From NCBI GenBank assembly GCA_905234175.1, contig CAJOGX010000004.1, positions 27,401 through 91,400 of the forward strand: a stretch of DNA of 64,000 nucleotides, read 5' to 3'. Both the position numbers and the translations under genes were made by a program. Below the pieces are notes generated by a model, which made no database searches, was not told where the DNA came from, and saw only the letters and a program-made list of their open reading frames with translations. The stretch is from an uncultured Selenomonadaceae bacterium. GTDB taxonomy: Bacteria; Bacillota; Negativicutes; Selenomonadales; Selenomonadaceae. Positions 46,803 through 57,376 of the stretch are shown in pieces. How positions within the stretch are numbered: position 1 is the stretch's first letter; each line of letters begins with the position of its first letter.

Positions 46803-47294
46803 TTAAAACAAAGTAAGCTGGACGGGCAGGCGCGGCGTCACTTCCCGATTTTTTTGCGCCTCAGCCTCCGCGCGGGCAAGTGCGTCGCAGCGCTCGTTGA
46901 AAAAGTTTCCGGTGTGCCCGCGTATCCAGTTGAACTTCACGTGGCGGCTTGAAATCAGCGCGTCGAGTTCCAGCCACAAATCTCGGTTAAGCACGGGTTT
47001 TTTCGACGAAGTTTTCCAGCCGTTGCTCTTCCACTTCAAAAGCCAGCTCTGCTCAAACGCATTTTTCAGATACTGGCTGTCAGTGAAAATCTCCGCAAAA
47101 TCGTCCGCCGAAATTTTTTTCAGCGCGATAATCGCCGCCGTCAGTTCCATGCGGTTATTCGTCGTCAGCGCCTCGCCGCCAGAAATTTCCGCGCGAATGC
47201 CAGTCTCGTCCACGAAAACCGCCGCGTAGCCGCCCGCACCAGGATTTCCAATGCACGAACCGTCGGTGTAAATCTTGTACCTGCTCAAACTCAA
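46803..47294 (-). CDS. rnhA: ribonuclease HI
   Basis: IYTDGSCIGNPGAGGYA, TNNRMELTAAI, FTDSQYL. Confidence 0.95.
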   Translation of the reverse strand: MSLSRYKIYTDGSCIGNPGAGGYAAVFVDETGIRAEISGGEALTTNNRMELTAAIIALKKISADDFAEIFTDSQYLKNAFEQSWLLKWKSNGWKTSSKKPVLNRDLWLELDALISSRHVKFNWIRGHTGNFFNERCDALARAEAEAQKNREVTPRLPVQLTLF

Positions 47295-47321
47295 CCCCTC
47301 CTTGACGCCTATGATAAACTA

Positions 47322-49142
47322 TTGGCAGAAAAATTTAAAGCCGCGAGGTCTGCGCTCATGGGAATTTTGGAAGAAAAACTTAAAACGTTGCCCGAATCGC
47401 CTGGCGTCTACATCATGAAAGATTCGCGCGGGAAAATTATTTACGTCGGCAAGGCTGTCGTGCTCAAAAACCGCGTCCGCCAGTACTTCCACGCCAACAA
47501 AAATCATACGCCGAAAGTCAAAGCGATGGTCGCGAAAATCGTCGACTTTGAAACAATCGTCACGGCGTCCGAGCTTGAAGCGCTGATTCTGGAATGTAAC
47601 CTGATTAAAAAGCACCGCCCGCGCTATAACATTCTGCTCAAGGACGACAAAAATTATCCGCATTTGAAACTGACGCTGAACGAAAAATTTCCGCGAATCG
47701 TCATGACGCGGCGGGTCGAAAAAGACGGCGCGCGGTACTTCGGACCGTACACGAGCGGGCTGGCTGTTAAAGAAACGCTGCAACTTTTGCACAAACTTTT
47801 TCCGCTGCGGACGTGCAGACATTTTCCTAACCGCCCGTGTCTGGAATTTCACATTGGCAGATGTTTGGCGCCGTGCGTCGGGAAAATTTCTGAGGAAGAT
47901 TACGCGCAGTTCGTGCAGGCGACGGAAAAATTTCTGGACGGAAAAACTTCGGCGGTCGAGCGGGATTTGGAAAATCGAATGGCGGCGGCGGCTGAGGCTT
48001 TGCAGTTCGAGCTGGCGGCGAAACTGCGCGACGTGCTTTTAGCGGTGCGGAAAATCAGCGAGCGCCAGAAAATTGTAACGGACTCCGGCGATTTGGACGC
48101 GATAGGGCTGGCGCGGCTCAACGCGGAAGTTTGCGCGCAGATATTTTTCGTGCGGGACGGAAAAGTTACGGGGCGCGAAAGTTTTCTGCTCAACGGCGCG
48201 GCGGACGAAACAGATTCGCAGACGGTCGCGGAATTTATCAAGCAGTACTACAGCGAGGCGAAACTCACGGCGGAAGAAATTTTGCTGCCGGTCGAGCTCG
48301 CCGAGGAAGATTCGCAAATTCTTTCGGAATGGCTGGGCGTGAAACTTCTGGCGCCGAAACGCGGCGTAAAATTTTCGCTGGTGGAAATGGCGGCGGAAAA
48401 TGCGCAGAGATTTTTGCAGGAGCGGGCACAGCGCTCGGAACTGCAGACGGCGCAGACGATTGGCGCGGTCGAGGACTTGCAGAAATTTTTACACCTGCCG
48501 AAACTGCCGCGTCGCATGGAATGCTTTGACATTTCGCACTTTCAGGGAATGGAAACGGTGGCGTCGATGGTCGTATTCCAAAATGGCGCGCCGGATAAAA
48601 AAAGTTACCGCCGGTTCAAAATTCGTTCGACGGAGGGCAAGCCGGACGATTTTCTGTCAATGCGCGAAGTCACGGAGCGGCGCTACGGAAAACTTTCGGC
48701 GGAGGAACTGCCGGATTTAATCGTAATTGACGGCGGAATTGGGCAGCTGAACTCGGCGCTGGAAATAATTCGCGGCTTCGGACATGAAGTGCCGGTCGTC
48801 GGCCTGGCAAAACAGTTCGAGCTGATTTTCGTGGAAGGCGAATCGGAGCCGGTGGAACTGCCGCGCGGAAGTCAGGCGCTGTACTTAATGCAGAGAATCC
48901 GCGACGAGGCGCACAGGTTTGCGATAACGTACCACAGAAAATTACGGCGGGCGCGAAATTTGAAATCTGCGCTGGACGGCGTGGCTGGGATTGGCGAAAA
49001 GCGGCGCGCGGAGCTGTTCAAAAAATTCGGCTCGCTGGACAAAATAAAAGCCGCCACACTCGACGAACTGCTGGAAGTTCCAGGCATGAATCGGGCGGCG
49101 GCTGAATCGCTGCGGAGATTTTTCGCTACGTTAGAAATTTAG
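47322..49142 (+). CDS. uvrC: excinuclease ABC subunit UvrC (ATG at 47358 may be the true start)
   Basis: GIY-YIG PGVYIMKD..GKIIYVGKA, CFDISHFQG, C-terminal HhH. Confidence 0.96.
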   Translation: MAEKFKAARSALMGILEEKLKTLPESPGVYIMKDSRGKIIYVGKAVVLKNRVRQYFHANKNHTPKVKAMVAKIVDFETIVTASELEALILECNLIKKHRPRYNILLKDDKNYPHLKLTLNEKFPRIVMTRRVEKDGARYFGPYTSGLAVKETLQLLHKLFPLRTCRHFPNRPCLEFHIGRCLAPCVGKISEEDYAQFVQATEKFLDGKTSAVERDLENRMAAAAEALQFELAAKLRDVLLAVRKISERQKIVTDSGDLDAIGLARLNAEVCAQIFFVRDGKVTGRESFLLNGAADETDSQTVAEFIKQYYSEAKLTAEEILLPVELAEEDSQILSEWLGVKLLAPKRGVKFSLVEMAAENAQRFLQERAQRSELQTAQTIGAVEDLQKFLHLPKLPRRMECFDISHFQGMETVASMVVFQNGAPDKKSYRRFKIRSTEGKPDDFLSMREVTERRYGKLSAEELPDLIVIDGGIGQLNSALEIIRGFGHEVPVVGLAKQFELIFVEGESEPVELPRGSQALYLMQRIRDEAHRFAITYHRKLRRARNLKSALDGVAGIGEKRRAELFKKFGSLDKIKAATLDELLEVPGMNRAAAESLRRFFATLEI

Positions 49143-51043
49143 ACGGGGTTCGGCGTATTGAGAATTTGCGGCGCGTTATCCACGTCATTTTTTTTAGGGA
49201 GCTCGACGGGTTCGGGCTCCATTTTTTTCGTGAGTTCAATCATGGGATTATCCTGCACGCCGAAAACAATTTCGCGCAGTTCGGCGGCGGTCAGCGTTTC
49301 CTTGTCAATGAGCGCCTGCGCGATTCTGTCAAGTTTGTCGCGGTTCTCGTTGATAATGACGCGGCAGGCTTCGTACGCCTCCTCAAGATATTTGTGAACT
49401 TCCTTGTCAATTTCGCTGGCGACTTCTTCGGAATAGTTGCGCTGGCTCTGCCCGAAATACATCTGCGTTTGGTCAGCGCCGTACGCCACGGGGCCGAGCA
49501 CGTCGCTCATTCCGTACTGCATAATCATAGAGCGGACGATTTTGCTGGCCTGCTGAATGTCCTGCGAGGCGCCGGTAGAAATTTCGTTGAGCACAATTTC
49601 TTCAGCGACGCGGCCGCCCATTGAAACTTTCAGCCGGTCGAGAAGTTCAGAGCGCGTGGCGTAATTCCTGTCTTCTTTCGGCAACATCAGCGTGTAGCCG
49701 CCAGCCCGCCCGCGCGGAATAATCGTGACTTTGTGAACTGGGTCGGCGTGCTTGAGCATCATTCCAACAAGCGCGTGCCCGCCTTCGTGGTAAGCCGTCA
49801 GCTTTTTTTCGTCGTCGCTCATGACTTTGGATTTGCGTTCCGGCCCCGCCATGACGCGTTCGATAGATTCTTCCAGCTCAGTCATATTAATTTCGTGTTT
49901 GTTCCTGCGCGCCGCCAGCAGTGCCGCCTCGTTGACAAGGTTAGCCAAATCTGCGCCGGTAAAGCCAGGAGTGCGCCGCGCCAGAATGTCCAAATTCACG
50001 TCGCGGGCAATCGGCTTGCCTTTGCAGTGAACTTTCAAAATCGCAACGCGCCCAGTAACGTCCGGCTTGTCAACAACAATTTGCCGGTCGAATCTGCCTG
50101 GCCTAAGGAGCGCGTGGTCGAGAATATCCGGCCGGTTCGTAGCGGCGATGATAATAATTCCCTCGTTCGCCGCGAAGCCGTCCATTTCAACTAAAAGCTG
50201 ATTCAAAGTCTGTTCGCGTTCGTCGTGCCCGCCGGAAATTCCAGCGCCGCGCTGGCGTCCAACCGCGTCAATCTCGTCGATGAAAATTATGCACGGGGAA
50301 TTTTTCTTAGCCTGCGCGAAAAGGTCTCTGACGCGCGACGCGCCGACGCCTACGAACATTTCAACGAAATCCGAGCCGCTGATTGAGAAAAACGCCACGC
50401 CCGCTTCACCGGCAACCGCCTTCGCCAGCAGAGTTTTACCAGTGCCAGGCGGACCGAAAAGCAGCACGCCCTTCGGAATACGCGCGCCCAGGTCGTTAAA
50501 CTTTTTCGGGTGCTTGAGAAATTCAACAACTTCCTGCAGTTCTTCCTTGGCCTCGTCAGCGCCGGCAACGTCGTTGAAAGTGACTTTAACTTTGTCGCCG
50601 CTGGAAAGTTTCGCGCGGCTTTTACCGAAGGACAGGACTTTCCCGCCGGAGCCGTGCGTCTGATTCATTATGAAGAACCACACGCCAATCAAAATTAAAA
50701 TTGGCAGGAAGGAAGAAAGGAGCGTCATCCACCACGGCGGCTCTTTGGGATTTTGCGCGGTTATTTCGACGCCCTTAGCTTCCAGCTTGCCGACGAGCGA
50801 TTCGTCGCGTACTGGCGAGTCCGGCGCGGTTGTCGTAAATTCTGTGCCGTCTTTTTTCGTGGCTTTTATCGCGTTTTTGGTTAAGACGACCTTAGAAACT
50901 TCGCCCGCGTCCACGCTTTTCAGGAATTGCGAATAGCTGAGTTCCTCGACGGCGTGCGGTTTTATCGAAAAATAATCGTACGCCGTTATCGCGACGAAAA
51001 TCACCAGCAAATAAAAGCCGACGTTGCGTAAAAAACTGTTCAA
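49139..51043 (-). CDS. ftsH: ATP-dependent zinc metalloprotease FtsH
   Basis: [31 protein letters not shown]. Confidence 0.97.
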   Translation of the reverse strand: MNSFLRNVGFYLLVIFVAITAYDYFSIKPHAVEELSYSQFLKSVDAGEVSKVVLTKNAIKATKKDGTEFTTTAPDSPVRDESLVGKLEAKGVEITAQNPKEPPWWMTLLSSFLPILILIGVWFFIMNQTHGSGGKVLSFGKSRAKLSSGDKVKVTFNDVAGADEAKEELQEVVEFLKHPKKFNDLGARIPKGVLLFGPPGTGKTLLAKAVAGEAGVAFFSISGSDFVEMFVGVGASRVRDLFAQAKKNSPCIIFIDEIDAVGRQRGAGISGGHDEREQTLNQLLVEMDGFAANEGIIIIAATNRPDILDHALLRPGRFDRQIVVDKPDVTGRVAILKVHCKGKPIARDVNLDILARRTPGFTGADLANLVNEAALLAARRNKHEINMTELEESIERVMAGPERKSKVMSDDEKKLTAYHEGGHALVGMMLKHADPVHKVTIIPRGRAGGYTLMLPKEDRNYATRSELLDRLKVSMGGRVAEEIVLNEISTGASQDIQQASKIVRSMIMQYGMSDVLGPVAYGADQTQMYFGQSQRNYSEEVASEIDKEVHKYLEEAYEACRVIINENRDKLDRIAQALIDKETLTAAELREIVFGVQDNPMIELTKKMEPEPVELPKKNDVDNAPQILNTPNPV

Positions 51044-51065
51044 TAGAAACGCTCCTTTTCTTGCC

Positions 51066-51644
51066 TTACATGGCGGCGCGGACTTTGGCGGCGTCCTTAT
51101 CGACTTCCTGCAGGCATTTCTTCAAGCCCTCGACAAGCGCGTCAAATTCGGCGCCGTATCCGTAGCCCGTGCCTGTCATCGTGACGCGTTTGCTGTAGGT
51201 AAATTTCTGCTCAGCGCTCGCCCAGACGCGGAAATCCAGCACGACGTTGACTTTGCTGCTAATCGGGTCGGAAGATTTGACTTCGCTGCTGGAGGTACGC
51301 AGGTAAATCAGGAAGTCGCTGCCCAGGTCTTTGCAGATTTTTTCGAGGTCGGGTCTTTTCAGAAAAGTTTCGGCGCCTTCGAAATTATTTTCTTCGCGGT
51401 AAATCTGAACTGCGCCGGCGGTTTCGTCGATTGACTGAACGCTGAGACTGACGGCGTTTTTAAAAATTTTGTCGACGGTCTGCTGAACGGCGGCGCGAAC
51501 TTTTTCCGGCTGATTGAAACTTTCAACCGGCGGCTCAAGAATTACCGCTGCCTGTCGCACTTCGACGCTGGTTGCCGCCGAAACTGTTCCCGCTAAAAAA
51601 ATTGTCGCCGCAAGTACCGCCGCTGAAAAAATTTTTCTTAGCAT
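51066..51644 (-). CDS. hypothetical secreted protein
   Basis: Signal peptide MLRKIFSAAVLAATIFLAGTVSAATS; 192 aa. Confidence 0.65.
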   Translation of the reverse strand: MLRKIFSAAVLAATIFLAGTVSAATSVEVRQAAVILEPPVESFNQPEKVRAAVQQTVDKIFKNAVSLSVQSIDETAGAVQIYREENNFEGAETFLKRPDLEKICKDLGSDFLIYLRTSSSEVKSSDPISSKVNVVLDFRVWASAEQKFTYSKRVTMTGTGYGYGAEFDALVEGLKKCLQEVDKDAAKVRAAM

Positions 51645-51654
51645 CTGCGCCGCC

Positions 51655-53205
51655 TCATTTGGAATAAACGCTGCGCTTCAAAATTCCGAGGTAGGGCATG
51701 TTGCGATAGTGCTGCGCGAAGTCGAGCCCGTAGCCGACGATAAATTCATCCGGAACTTCAAAGCCGATATAATCAACTTTGACATCGATTTTTCTGCGCG
51801 AAGGCTTGTCGAGGAGCGAGGCGACTTTGACGCTGGCGGCGCCCTTTTCCTTGAAGTAGTTCACGAGATAATTCATCGTCGTGCCGCTGTCAATAATGTC
51901 TTCGACTAGGAGAATGTCGCGGCCTTTGGGGTCGTTGTCGAGGTTTTTAAGAATGTTGACTTTGCCGCTGGTGTGCGTGTTGGCGTCGTAGCTGGAGGCA
52001 ATCATGAAGTCGAAGTTGACGGGAATGCGCAGGTTGCGAACGAGGTCGGTGTAGAAAATAACCGCGCCGTTGAGAATGCCTACGGTCAGCAGCGGCCTGG
52101 TAATATTTTTGTAGTCGTTGGTGATTTGCGCGCTGAGCTCCCTGATGCGCTCGGCGATTTGCTCCTCGGTGTACAGCACGCTTTCAATAAAATCTTCCTT
52201 CGTTTTCAAAGTAACCATTCCTTTCCAATTAGAATCAAAATTTTTGGTAATGCTGAGTTTGCCGCGTTTGAGACTGGCGCGGAAATTTTTTGGCAGTTCA
52301 ACGCCAGCCAGCCCGTTCGCTAGAACTTTTCTAACCGCGTCGAAGTTCGTGAAGCCGAAGTCGGTAACGCCGCCGGTTTGTTCAGCGACAAATTTTTTAA
52401 TAACTTCGCGCTGAATTGCGGGATGGAGTTTCAAAAAATCCTCGCGCAGAATTTCGCCGCTTTGAACGACGCGCGGGAAAATTTTTTCAGTTTCAGCGTC
52501 GAGAAAGTCTGACTCGGCGGCGGAAATTTCTCCGAAGCGGCAGAGAGTTTCAACAATAGCGGGATTAAATTTTTCCAGCGCCGGTAAAAGTTCCAGCCGG
52601 ATTTTGTTACGCGTGGCGGTCGGCTCGAAGTTGGTAGCGTCAACGCGCGGCGTTAAATTTCTTTTGCGGCAGTAATTTTCAAGCTCGCACTTCCTGAATC
52701 GTAAAAGCGGGCGGATAAGTAAACCGTGCGGGGAAGTCGCGCGGAACTTCATTGCTGAAAGTCCCGTTGCCGCCGAGCCGCGCAGCAGCCGCATTAGAAT
52801 TGTTTCCGCCTGGTCGTCCGCGTGGTGAGCCAGCGCTATTGCGTCGAAATTTTTTTGCAACCGTACCCGCGCCAGAAATTCGTAGCGAAGTTCCCGCGCC
52901 GCAGTTTCCAGCGAAATTTTTTTAGCCGCCGCGAAAGTTTGAACGTCGCCGCTCTCGCAGTAAAATTCTGCGCCAAGATTTTCGGCGAAACTTTTTACGT
53001 AAGCCGCGTCGTCTAAGGACGCCTGCCCACGAAGTCCGTGCTCGAAATGCGCTATGCAAAGTTCAAGCTGAAATCTTTGACACGAGCGGTGAAGTAAGTC
53101 AGCCAGCGCGAGAGAGTCAGCGCCGCCGGAAACTGCCACGACGATTTTGCGTGGCGGGAAAATTTTTTCCGTCTGGCAGAGGTCGATAAATTTTTTCAGC
53201 AACAA
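51655..53205 (-). CDS. bifunctional tRNA(Ile)-lysidine synthase / hypoxanthine phosphoribosyltransferase fusion
   Basis: SGGADSLALADLL PP-loop in N-half; LLVEDIIDSGTTMNYL PRPP motif in C-half, one uninterrupted frame of 516 aa. Confidence 0.92.
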   Translation of the reverse strand: MLLKKFIDLCQTEKIFPPRKIVVAVSGGADSLALADLLHRSCQRFQLELCIAHFEHGLRGQASLDDAAYVKSFAENLGAEFYCESGDVQTFAAAKKISLETAARELRYEFLARVRLQKNFDAIALAHHADDQAETILMRLLRGSAATGLSAMKFRATSPHGLLIRPLLRFRKCELENYCRKRNLTPRVDATNFEPTATRNKIRLELLPALEKFNPAIVETLCRFGEISAAESDFLDAETEKIFPRVVQSGEILREDFLKLHPAIQREVIKKFVAEQTGGVTDFGFTNFDAVRKVLANGLAGVELPKNFRASLKRGKLSITKNFDSNWKGMVTLKTKEDFIESVLYTEEQIAERIRELSAQITNDYKNITRPLLTVGILNGAVIFYTDLVRNLRIPVNFDFMIASSYDANTHTSGKVNILKNLDNDPKGRDILLVEDIIDSGTTMNYLVNYFKEKGAASVKVASLLDKPSRRKIDVKVDYIGFEVPDEFIVGYGLDFAQHYRNMPYLGILKRSVYSK

Positions 53206-53240
53206 AAAGCACCCCCTGCTAAAGAAAGTGCAAGGGGCGG

Positions 53241-53684
53241 CTAGTCCGAACGTCTTGAGCCGCGACCGCCGCGTTTGGAGTCCGTTTTCCGTTTCAAGTC
53301 CGTTAGTCGTTCGTCGCTGTCTTTCAGGAATTTGGATAATTTGTCTTCAAATGAGGCTGAAAGCTGCCTGTTCTGTCTGAAATCGCCGCGACCCGCCGGT
53401 TTTCCTGTCCTTGGCGCACGGAAATTTTTATCAGCTTCCTGCGCCGGCGGCTGTTTCGCCTTTTTAATTGACAGGGCGATTTTGCCGCTGGAGTCAATGC
53501 TGATAACCTTCGCCTGAACCGTGTCGCCCTCCTTGAGGAAATCGCTGACGGAGTTTACATATTCGTCGGCGATCTCGGAAATGTGAATCAGCCCGACTTT
53601 TTTCTCCTCCAGCTCGACGAATGCGCCGAAATTCATAATGCGCGTAACTTTTCCCTCAACTACGCTGCCCAATTCAATCGCCAA
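53241..53684 (-). CDS. S1 RNA-binding domain protein
   Basis: GSVVEGKVTRIMNFGAFVELEEKKVGLIHISEIADEYV. Confidence 0.92.
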   Translation of the reverse strand: MAIELGSVVEGKVTRIMNFGAFVELEEKKVGLIHISEIADEYVNSVSDFLKEGDTVQAKVISIDSSGKIALSIKKAKQPPAQEADKNFRAPRTGKPAGRGDFRQNRQLSASFEDKLSKFLKDSDERLTDLKRKTDSKRGGRGSRRSD

Positions 53685-53716
53685 AATACCGTCCTCCCCG
53701 AAAATTTTAGAATATC

Positions 53717-53992
53717 TCAGCGCGCCAGCTGGTAGGGCATTTCGCCTTCCCTGGCGAGCCCCAAATCTTCGCGCGCTATTTTTTCAATGTTTTCCAGATT
53801 TTGCAATTCCTGATACTGCTGTTTGAGTTTTTCGTTTTCCGCCTTCGCCGCCGCCAGCTTTTTATCGGCTATCCGCTGATTTTCGTTGACGTGCGACAGG
53901 TGCAGTTGCTGCGAAATTAAAACCGTGCCGAAGTACGCAACCACGACGAACATCAGCAGTGCGAACCAGTTGAACCCTTTGCGCCGTGTCAT
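53717..53992 (-). CDS. septum formation initiator family protein (FtsB/DivIC-like)
   Basis: 91 aa, one TM plus coiled coil, ENIEKIAREDLGLAREGE. Confidence 0.85.
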   Translation of the reverse strand: MTRRKGFNWFALLMFVVVAYFGTVLISQQLHLSHVNENQRIADKKLAAAKAENEKLKQQYQELQNLENIEKIAREDLGLAREGEMPYQLAR

Positions 53993-54064
53993 TCGTCAGC
54001 CCTCCCAGAATTTTTGCTAATGATAACAGTTACGCCGGAATTTCGCAAGGCTACGCCCGCAGAA

Positions 54065-54538
54065 TTATTTTTCTGACCACTGGAAAAAGTCCGTGCCGGC
54101 GATTTTCCTGAAGACAGATTTGCAGTGCGGGCAGACGAAATGATCCATCGTGTTGGAAAAATCCGGCTTGCCGTCAACAATTTGCACAGGCCCCGCCTCG
54201 ACAAAATCCATACGCTCGCCACAGCGCGGGCAGGCGCATTTGCCGTCGGCTTCGCGTTTCAGCTGCGTAGGCGGAATGTCCCCCGTTGCAATTTTACGCG
54301 GCTCAGCTTTTTTGCGTTCACTGGCTGGCAAGTCGAAAACGTTATAAAATCCGGAGTGCAAAAGTTCACGGTAAAAAACGCCGCACTTGTCGCAAATGTG
54401 CTTCGGGAGAGTTGCGTCCATGTCAACTTTGCCGTTGACGACCGTGACCTGACCGCCTTCCGCGTAGCGTAGTTCCCCGCCACACGTCGGACAAATTTTT
54501 TTCCTGCTGGCGTTCAGCTCAAGCTTTACTAATCCCAT
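54065..54538 (-). CDS. zinc-ribbon protein of unknown function
   Basis: Multiple CxxC: ICPTCGGEL, ICDKCGVFY, ACPRCGERM, VCPHCKSVF. Confidence 0.65.
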   Translation of the reverse strand: MGLVKLELNASRKKICPTCGGELRYAEGGQVTVVNGKVDMDATLPKHICDKCGVFYRELLHSGFYNVFDLPASERKKAEPRKIATGDIPPTQLKREADGKCACPRCGERMDFVEAGPVQIVDGKPDFSNTMDHFVCPHCKSVFRKIAGTDFFQWSEK

Positions 54539-54655
54539 ATCCACCACCAAAACTTCTATAAAATTAATAGCGGTACTAATTTAGCTGGTTATTTCCACAA
54601 AGGTTAAGGCATTTCCTGCCGCGCGGTAAATTTTTCGTTCAGCCAAATAAAAAAC

Positions 54656-54754
54656 GGCATTTCTTTCTTAGAGAAAGAAACGCCTTGCAAAGAAAGACGC
54701 CGCGTGGGGAGGTCGCTTCCGGCGACCTACACGCGGCCTTGGGCGGCCGTCCAT
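54656..54754 (+). repeat. interspersed hairpin repeat, copy C (third hairpin degenerate)
   Basis: GGCATTTCTTTCT-TAG-AGAAAGAAACGCC; CAAAGAAAG; GCCGCGTG(AGGTCGC..GCGACCT)CACGCGGC. Confidence 0.85.
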
Positions 54755-54772
54755 CAGATTCGATTTATTTTT

Positions 54773-55168
54773 TTAGCCGAGGATAACTAAAGATTCGTGG
54801 GCTTTAACGCTCTGACCAGCGGCGACGTTGAATTTTTTGACGGTGCCGTCAGCGTCTGCGGTAATTTCGTTCTGCATTTTCATGGCTTCGAGAATGAGCA
54901 GGACTTCGCCGGCCTTGACAGCCGCGCCTTCGCTTGCGACGAGCTTGACGACTTTGCCAGGCATCGGGGAATCGATAGAATGTTCGCCAGCGCCCGCCGA
55001 AACTTTTGCGGGAGCTGCTGCAGGTGCCGGAGCCGCTGCTGGTTTGGGGGCAGGAGCCGCCGCGCGAGGAGCCGCTGCTGCGGGAGCGCCGCCAGCCGCC
55101 TTGACTTCTTCGACTTCGACTTCGTACGTGGTGCCGTTGACCGTGACGTTGAATTTTTTAGTTGCCAT
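54773..55168 (-). CDS. mmdC: biotin/lipoyl carrier protein, methylmalonyl-CoA decarboxylase gamma subunit-like
   Basis: Ala/Pro-rich linker and [18 protein letters not shown] biotinylation motif; operon context. Confidence 0.88.
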   Translation of the reverse strand: MATKKFNVTVNGTTYEVEVEEVKAAGGAPAAAAPRAAAPAPKPAAAPAPAAAPAKVSAGAGEHSIDSPMPGKVVKLVASEGAAVKAGEVLLILEAMKMQNEITADADGTVKKFNVAAGQSVKAHESLVILG

Positions 55169-55183
55169 TGACTTTACCTCCGA

Positions 55184-55318
55184 TTATTTGACGCGATTTG
55201 CCAGCGTCCAGATTTCGTTGCGCTGTACCTTGACGGCGACGACTTTGCCGCCTTTCGAGACCTGCTGAATCGCCGCGACGATTGCCGCCACGATTTCGGG
55301 TTTAACTTTTTCAGCCAT
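55184..55318 (-). CDS. 44-aa small subunit (epsilon/OadG-C-terminus-like), not in the supplied ORF track
   Basis: ATG 55318 with AAGGAG 9 nt upstream; MAEKVKPEIVAAIVAAIQQVSKGGKVVAVKVQRNEIWTLANRVK; between mmdA and mmdC. Confidence 0.75.
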   Translation of the reverse strand: MAEKVKPEIVAAIVAAIQQVSKGGKVVAVKVQRNEIWTLANRVK

Positions 55319-55334
55319 CGCTGCCATCTCCTTT

Positions 55335-56864
55335 TTAGAGCGGAATGTTACCGTGTTTCTTCGTCGGCGCAGATTCGCGCTTACTGGCGAGAGCGTTGAG
55401 CGCCGTGATAATCAGCGGGCGGGTTTCCTTAGGCTCGATAACCATATCAGCATAGCCGCGCTCCGCCGCCTTGTAGGGCGTTGCAAATTCCTCGACGTAC
55501 TCAGCGGTTTTCTGATCCTTATCGGGGTCTTTGCGGAAAATGATATTCGCCGCGCCAGCCGGACCCATGACGGCAATTTCCGCGCTCGGCCACGCCATAA
55601 CCTGATCCGCACCGAGTTCGCGGCAGCACATTGCGATATAGGAACCGCCGTAAGCCTTGCGCGTGATAACGGTAACTTTCGGGACGGTCGCCTCGCTGTA
55701 GGCGTAGAGCATTTTCGCGCCGTGACGGATAATGCCGCTGTATTCCTGGTCGACGCCTGGCAAAAATCCTGGCACGTCAACGAGATTCACGAGCGGAATG
55801 TTGAACGCGTCGCAGAAACGAATAAAGCGCGCGGATTTGTCGGAGGCGTTCACGTCGAGGCAGCCCGCCATAACCGCCGGCTGATTGGCGATAATTCCAA
55901 CGGTGCGCCCGTCGAAGCGCGCGAAGCAGGTTATGATATTCGTGGCGAAATGCTCGTGGACTTCGTAAAATTCGCCGTTGTCGACGATACCGCGAATGAC
56001 TTCCTTCATGTCATAGGGCGCGTTGGGGTTGTCGGGGATAATCGTGTTGAGGAAATCTTCCTGCCGGTCGGGGTCGTCGCCGGTGTTGACAATCGGCGGG
56101 TCTTCAAGATTGTTGCTGGGCAGGAACGTCAGCAGGTAGCGAATCTGGTTAATACAATCCTGTTCGTCTTCCGCCGCGAAATGCGCCACGCCCGAACGCG
56201 TGTTGTGCGTCATAGCGCCGCCGAGTTCCTCCGCCGTGACTTCTTCCGCCGTGACGGATTTGATAACCGCAGGCCCCGTTATAAACATCTGGCTGGTATT
56301 TTTCACCATGTAGATAAAATCTGTGATAGCCGGCGAGTAAACCGCGCCGCCCGCGCAGGGACCCATTATAACGGAAATTTGCGGAATGACGCCGCTCGCC
56401 GCTGTGTTGCGGAAGAAAATTCCCGCGTAACCGCTGAGCGCGTCGACAGCTTCCTGAATGCGCGCGCCGCCGGAATCGTTAATGCCGATAAGCGGGGCGC
56501 CCATTTTCATCGCCATATCCATGACTTTCCAGATTTTATGCGCGTGCTTTTCGCCGAGGCTGCCGCCCTCAACGGTGAAGTCCTGCGCGAACGCGTAGAC
56601 GAGCCGCCCGTTAACGGTGCCGTAGCCGGTCACGACGCCTTCGCCAGGCAGTTCCTTTTTGTCCTGCCCGAAGTTGGTGCAGCGGTGCTTAACGAACATG
56701 TCAAGCTCAACGAAAGTGCCTTCGTCGAAGAACATTTCAATTCTCTCGCGGGCGGTGAGTTTGCCCTTGGCGTGTTGCGCGTCAATGCGTTTCTGCCCGC
56801 CGCCGAGTAGAATTTTTTCCTTCTTCGCGTGCATTAAATCAATTTTTTCCTGAACTGTCGCCAT
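55335..56864 (-). CDS. mmdA: methylmalonyl-CoA decarboxylase alpha subunit (carboxyltransferase)
   Basis: GARIQEAVDALSGY, GPCAGGAVYSPA, DVPGFLPGVDQEYSGIIRHGAK; ATG 56864 behind AAGGAGTG. Confidence 0.93.
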   Translation of the reverse strand: MATVQEKIDLMHAKKEKILLGGGQKRIDAQHAKGKLTARERIEMFFDEGTFVELDMFVKHRCTNFGQDKKELPGEGVVTGYGTVNGRLVYAFAQDFTVEGGSLGEKHAHKIWKVMDMAMKMGAPLIGINDSGGARIQEAVDALSGYAGIFFRNTAASGVIPQISVIMGPCAGGAVYSPAITDFIYMVKNTSQMFITGPAVIKSVTAEEVTAEELGGAMTHNTRSGVAHFAAEDEQDCINQIRYLLTFLPSNNLEDPPIVNTGDDPDRQEDFLNTIIPDNPNAPYDMKEVIRGIVDNGEFYEVHEHFATNIITCFARFDGRTVGIIANQPAVMAGCLDVNASDKSARFIRFCDAFNIPLVNLVDVPGFLPGVDQEYSGIIRHGAKMLYAYSEATVPKVTVITRKAYGGSYIAMCCRELGADQVMAWPSAEIAVMGPAGAANIIFRKDPDKDQKTAEYVEEFATPYKAAERGYADMVIEPKETRPLIITALNALASKRESAPTKKHGNIPL

Positions 56865-56881
56865 TAAATTCACTCCTTAGA

Positions 56882-57301
56882 TTAGTCGCGCTGGCAAAGT
56901 TCGAGCAAAACGCCGTGGGTTGCTTTGGGGTGAATAAAAGCAATCCTAGCGCCGCCCGCGCCCTTACGCGGTTTCTCGTCGATGAGTTTGACGCCCTTTT
57001 CCTTGAGGTCAGCCAGCGCCGCTTCGAGGTTGTCGACTCTCAACGCGATATGCTGAATGCCGCCACGTCCGCCGTTTTTCTCGATAAATTTTTCAATCGG
57101 GCTGCCGACTTCGCTCGCAACGAGCAATTCAATTTCGCCGTGCTGCTTATCCGCCGTCGTAGGATAAAACGCCGTGGTAACTTTCTGCTCGTCGACGGTC
57201 TCCTCGCCGGTGCATTCCAGCCCCAGCGTCTTCCAAAATTCGCCGTCCGCCAAATCTGTCGACGCAATGCCAATGTGGTCTACACCCAAAATTTTGAACA
57301 T
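56882..57301 (-). CDS. mce: methylmalonyl-CoA epimerase
   Basis: VDHIGIAS..., GGRGGIQHIALRVDN, KGAGGARIAFIHPKATHGVLLELCQ. Confidence 0.93.
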   Translation of the reverse strand: MFKILGVDHIGIASTDLADGEFWKTLGLECTGEETVDEQKVTTAFYPTTADKQHGEIELLVASEVGSPIEKFIEKNGGRGGIQHIALRVDNLEAALADLKEKGVKLIDEKPRKGAGGARIAFIHPKATHGVLLELCQRD

Positions 57302-57376
57302 AATATCAAGCCCTCCTAAAGTTTATAAAAATATTCGTCAGTCACTGTTGCGGGATTGCAAAGTACGCGCCCAGAG

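Noticed and set aside
55353-56810. 485-aa plus-strand ORF opposite mmdA
   Set aside because: Antisense shadow ORF of a conserved carboxyltransferase
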